This document shows, one piece after another, positions 59,313 to 64,000 of a DNA stretch of 64,000 nucleotides. Position 1 is the first letter of the stretch. Every line of letters begins with the position of its first letter. The notes under the pieces were generated by a model, which worked only from the letters and a program-made list of their open reading frames with translations, ran no database searches and was not told where the DNA came from. Both the position numbers and the translations under genes were made by a program. This DNA is from Bombardia bombarda (lineage: Eukaryota; Ascomycota; Sordariomycetes; Sordariales; Lasiosphaeriaceae), in the NCBI GenBank assembly GCA_030512295.1, contig JAULSR010000001.1, positions 4,859,001 through 4,923,000 of the forward strand. The letters run 5' to 3'.

Positions 59313-61036
59313 GGAGCAGTGGGACGGTGCTACCCCGGCTTAACTATTGGCTGGGGATACCTTGGTCGTATTGTGTCCTCAGAAATCCTGGGGTTTTCCG
59401 CAACTTCTGACCAGGCCCGTTGTGTAATAGCATCTCGAGACAGCTCGAGGTGGGTTAGGTATGTTATTGCACGATTCAAACACGAACTTTGCTGCATTCA
59501 ACCCGCTCCGCGAACACGATGAACGATTAACCAACTTTATAAACCCACGAAATAACTGGTAAATGCAGTTTATATCTAGTAGATGGCGACGACAGAGTTG
59601 GTGATGTCAGTTATTTTGAAACGTTTTGCTACTGAACCATCTTCTCGTTACTTTGTCGTAGTTCAGCTAGCAAGGACTTGTGGCCATTGAAAATCCGTTG
59701 CGAGTGACAGTTGAAAGGATAATGTCCACATAGAAAAAGTTCAAGCTTCACCAACAGTGGAAGATTGTTTAGACCTGTCATCTGTCGTACACATCGCATA
59801 ACTGTATCACCAAGAACGTAATTTGAGTCCAAAATGTTTCGAATCAACTCATCCCCAACAAACAGATTAAGGGGGGACCAGGAATATGTTACTTATGAAG
59901 ACGTCAAACATAGTTTTGATGATGTATCGACAACCACCCTAACAAGGTGGACAATGTACATTCTGAAGTTGCAGCTTGTCATCGCGGGGAAGTTGACCTG
60001 TCACTGCTTCCATCATTGAATATTCCCATCTTACCCCTGAAAGTCCTGGAAGTCCTGAAATAAACAAGCTAGCTCAAAATGAGCTTGGTAAAAGGGGATC
60101 AAGTGTTTTTTGTTCTGGCACATGGCCCGACGGCCGCGGATGGGAAGGAAAGCGGGTCATCGATTTTCCCCTTTCCCAAAGACTCGTCACCAAGAAAATA
60201 GGCTAAAAATCGGGAAATGCCATGCGCATGGGTTATGGTGTTTGGGTCTGGTTCCTGAGTTGTGGACCCCCCGTACGGCCGGGCCCCATACCGTAAATTT
60301 TGCATTTTCAGTCCTTTTTTTTTCTTTCTGATTTTTTGAAGATCGCGTATCTCTGTGGAGTTTTGTATGGGGTAAGGTGCGGGTTTGAAAGCGGGTTTGT
60401 TTCTTCCTCTCCACAGCCCCAGGGATGTGTTTATTTTGAAGCTGAAGATAGCCCATGGCTATGGCTGGGTTTTACCTAAAAGGCTCCCCTCTCAGGCTCT
60501 CAGGGGGCGGAATAAAAATAGAACTACGTATGGATGGTGTGCGTACATAGGGGCTGGTGAGCAAGACAGTAATGGTCTGGTGACCTTTTGTGTGCTGAGG
60601 GAATTAAAGCAGATGCTGGTAGCTGGTAGCTGAGTAGTTCATACGAACGGTGAACTATTGATTGAGAGAAAAAGAAGAAGAAATTTTCTTAATATTGAGA
60701 CGAAAGGAAAAAAGAGTGCTTACTGCGTGGCCATGTGGTGCACAGGAATGCGGGGAGTCCGAGAAAGAGGCTGGAATGAAAAAGACAGGCGTTTGGTGCG
60801 TTACAGTTTTCAATGCTAGTGTAGCACCATGGTGCAGTGCAGACGCAGTCCAGTGGTGTATGAGATTGTTTTAGTGTGCACTCTAATAAAAATACCACAA
60901 CACCACCACCCACTCTGCTGGATAACTCGATGGCTTTAGTCAAATATGCGACAAAAGGCCCAATGAGAGGTGAGCGATAAGATGGGCAGGCTTCGATGTG
61001 GCGTTTTCCGCGCTACTGCAGCGGTAGTATAGTGTG

Positions 61037-61056
61037 CCTTAGGTACCTACCTTAGG
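61037..61056. repeat. GGTACCTA-type palindromic motif
   Basis: CCTTAGGTACCTACCTTAGG is a near-perfect inverted repeat. Closely related words occur at 1706-1720, 24703-24720 and 48495-48512, always between genes. Confidence 0.7.
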
Positions 61057-61947
61057 GAGAAGAAAAGAGCAAGCTTGAGATGATTGGATGGGTCTTCCAT
61101 GTCCATTTGTTGTAAGTACATGGAATCGCACGATGGAGATTGGTGATACTTGATGGCTACCTTAGCAATACCATTGCAAGTACGTAGGAGGCACTACAGT
61201 GCATTTCTTCCAACTTTTTTATTAAATGAAAATGGCCATCTAATATTGGGGCCCAACCTGGCAGCGAGTAACCCCTCGTTACCAGCTCCTGCCGTCCGGC
61301 CTGTCCGCCCGCGCCCGCTTGCCGCGGGGCCGATGACGGAGGACGTGGGTAAAAGACGAGGGAACACAAAATGTATTTGGTAAAAGCCCAGCCTCTCACG
61401 GGGTTTCTGTTGGGGATGAGATCTCGAGGGATGGGTGATTAATTGGCCTGCTGCAACCAAGCTGCAAGGTGCACGACTGGATATGCACACCGATATTATA
61501 ACGACTTCTGGATGTGGAAGTTGCGGCCTACACCACGGGTGGTCACGTTCACTGTCTTCGAGGTGCAGCTGCTATGTTTCGGTCTGGGACAATTGCGGGG
61601 TTGAACCCTTCCTTTTCTCGCACCCTTTCCAGTCACGCACCCCTAGGCAATCTATCTCATTGCAACAAACGGCGGTAACGAAAACGGAGATGGTCTTTTG
61701 TCGCATACGTAACTGCCCTACTTGGCGCAGGGTCTTTCTTGTTCTAAGATTGCAAATGGGGCGAGTGTGTAATATCACTCAACGCGAACTATTTTTTAGG
61801 CCTATGGATGACGCCGCGACGGCCATGATCGTCACTCGTGCTTCTTTGTGATGATGTCAGGCTACGAGAAAAAAATAGTCTTGGCGGAGTGGGATGAAGG
61901 GGAGGAGTGACCAGTAACCAGTCACCCAGTATTCAGTACTGGTATTG

Positions 61948-62038
61948 AAAAATCGAGACCCGACCTTCCAGACTGCAGTTCGGGTAATCATCAATTCCGC
62001 AACGGAATTGACACTAACCGAGCGGCCGAGCTATGAAA
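61948..62038 (-). other. tRNA-like relic or SINE head
   Basis: On the minus strand, TAGCTCGGCCGCTCGGTTAGTG resembles an A box/D arm. A self-complementary AATTCCGTTGCGGAATT sits where an anticodon arm would be. AAGGTCGGGTCTCGATTTTT resembles a decayed B box. The acceptor stem does not pair, and the loop lacks U33, so it is not a working tRNA. Confidence 0.35.
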
Positions 62039-64000
62039 GAAAAGATTAAAAACAGCACTGAACACAACTGCTTCGAGCCAGAGCCTTGGAGAATTCGTGT
62101 CAACTAGTTGACACTTGTCAATTAAGAGACGCTCCCGGTACCCTAATGTATCCGTATCGCGTACAGGTCCCGTACGGCCTTACCTATATCCGTATGTAAG
62201 TTCTAGGGCGGATGAAAAAGCTGGAACCACTAACATGACGGTGCACCGTTTCGATCGTAGGTTTCCATGGGGGTTCCTCAGGGGCCCCATGAATCGAATC
62301 GGACCAATGACTCGAAAACCGACACTCCTCACCCCACCCCTTTTTCGCACACAGGGCAACGCCCAGGTCTTGGGTTTGAGTCTTTGAGTCTCGACCCTGT
62401 TGAATTGCTGTTTGCCGCTGTCGGGATCGACCCCCAACTCTTTCTCACGTTGACTTTGCAACCCATTGCTTTTTTGTAGTAAGCTCGAGGACAAGAAAAA
62501 AAGGTTCTTACCGAAATGGGAGCAATTTTCTGGGGGTGGCGGGACAGTGGACCAGCTTTCCGGAAGGGGGCTCGTGTGCCTGCTGTCCATCCCCCGCGCA
62601 AAACAACGACCCCCAGTTCAAGATTCCATGTCCCACTGAGAAGGGGTTAGTTCGTGGCCGACTTCACTTCCATAGTCCAGCTGCCCAGCTCCCAAAGTTG
62701 TAGCTTGCGGTGAAGAAAAAAAAAGCCTCATCAGCGGGTGTCTGCAAGTCCGTGAGCCAGCCTGCTCATTCAAGCTGGGAAAGAGAGCAGGTCAATGTTT
62801 GTTGATAATTCCCGTTACAACTAACTGACTGGTTACCAGCAAGAAAAAGAAGGACAACGGAACAGCATGAGGGTAACATCTTTAGACCAATTCCCCGAAA
62901 CCAATCATAAAAACCCCTTCTCTTATTCGTCTTTGGGGGCCGGACTGCGGGGGCATGCCCTGTATGATATGATAGAGGGTCGCATGCATTTGATGGAAGC
63001 ACAGAAGGGAGAAAGTACGGAGTAGCATCCCTGCCCAAAAGCAGTATGATCAGATGAGGCGGCGACGCGAAATCCCATCTGCCTCAACCTTCCAAGTCAA
63101 CACCTTGACACCTCGTGAAGAGTCGCCATCGGCGAGGTCCGTCCTCATGACTGAATGAGCCAATCCCAAACAACACGTAAAGTTAGCTGAGTAACCTGCA
63201 CCGGTATGGAAAAGACCCGATAGGGAAAGAGCACCTGGTGCAGTCACTGAGGCTAGGCGGGGTATAGACAAGAGTTAGTTAGTGAGCGGGGGGTTGCGCT
63301 TGCCTTTACTTGGTCATTCTTATCCGTGCAGACTACAGACAACGATACTTACTCTACATACTAGCATTCGTTTAGGGCATCGTCCGCCCTCAAGGTCCAC
63401 GAAATAGGCGGGTTATCTCGACAGCTTGCCATTTGTCGTCTTTGTTCGTCAGAGAGGCCGCATTGTACGTAAGGTAAACTAGCATCTAGAACGCGCGACT
63501 CGGCAGTGAAACGTAGCAGGTTGGCTGGCTTGGCTGGCCCTGGAGCGCACATGAACAAAGCACCGTTGAGTTGTTTTCACCCGCTGCGTCGTCCGCCTGT
63601 GTGACCCCTGGACCTGGAGCGTGCTCAAAGCACTGTGTCCTGTGTCCTGTTCGGGTCCTGTATGCGGCTTGCTTGCCGCCTCTTCTCCAAGAGACCAAGA
63701 CAGACAGGCTCCAGCCCTCGCCTGCCTCGCCTCACGCCTCGCTCTCGGACCACCGTCTGATCCAGGGGCTGCCCAATTGCCTGGTTGATGATTGATCTGG
63801 GCGATTCTCGTCCGACCCCTGCAAACTCGCGCGTAAAGTGGCTCCACCTGCCCGCCTCAGTGCACCCCACCGTCACGACTTTCCTCCCCCACCAAGTTTG
63901 GAACCTACCCCACCTCGTTTGAGCGGACCGTCAGAAACGCACAGTTGGAGAGATGAGAACAGTGTCTTGAGTGTTCGGGTGTGTGTCAGTCGACAGACAC

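Larger units (their letters stand above)
59313..64000. other. Gene-poor right end, 4.7 kb
   Basis: No supportable gene. A minus-strand frame of 72 codons (59629-59847) has protein-like composition but no recognised family and no continuation. A near-palindrome CCTTAGGTACCTACCTTAGG lies at 61037-61056 and a tRNA-like relic near 61948-62038. Many 60-140 codon frames elsewhere overlap and show no domains. The right edge is simply truncated by the window. Confidence 0.45.

Overview
The window looks like nuclear DNA of a filamentous ascomycete, most likely a sordariomycete. Evidence: short introns (about 50-80 nt) with GTAnGT donors, CTnAC-like branch points and YAG acceptors; GC-rich coding regions; long gene-poor spacers; a GNA-2/MAGC-type (group II) G-alpha; and an unc-104/KIF1 kinesin with the usual fungal domain order. 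The species cannot be named from sequence alone.

Layout. 0-2 kb: no gene seen. 2.1-7.7 kb: SEC61-gamma (five exons, one of 8 nt), a SAM-dependent methyltransferase, and a multipass DUF3433-like membrane protein. 8-9.8 kb: three dispersed tRNA genes (Val-AAC, Arg-ACG, Glu-TTC). 12.4-14.8 kb: a Uds1-domain protein (minus strand). 14.8-21.6 kb: a gene desert ending in a decayed LINE RNase H fragment. 22.3-23.8 kb: a kinase-fold (APH/choline-kinase-like) pseudogene whose 3' end overlaps a convergent conserved hypothetical ORF. 23.8-28.3 kb: a desert rich in CAG/CTG triplets. 28.3-37.7 kb: leukotriene-A4-hydrolase-type aminopeptidase and a kinesin-3, both on plus. 39.7-43.9 kb: a small secreted protein convergent with a GH3 beta-glucosidase that has a type II membrane anchor. 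46.2-47.6 kb: the G-alpha subunit (minus). 52.3-54.3 kb: spermidine synthase with an unusually long first intron. 54.8-59.3 kb: an omega-amidase-type nitrilase (minus) divergent from a large AT-hook protein (plus). 59.3-64 kb: no gene seen, apart from a tRNA-like relic.

The genes are a mixture of housekeeping and signalling functions (ER translocation, vesicle transport, heterotrimeric G protein signalling, polyamine synthesis, amidase repair, peptide hydrolysis, glucan breakdown). I see no biosynthetic cluster, defence island, CRISPR array or intact mobile element, so no new multi-gene system is claimed.

The strongest cross-cutting signal concerns the sequence itself. Five otherwise well-conserved genes are broken by single-base length changes. 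Most are one base too few in a run of G or C (LTA4 hydrolase, kinesin twice, spermidine synthase, probably DUF3433), which looks like homopolymer miscalling rather than gene death. In contrast, the kinase pseudogene, the LINE fragment and perhaps the beta-glucosidase N-terminus carry in-frame stops that single C-to-T or G-to-A transitions could create, the pattern expected from RIP-like mutation.
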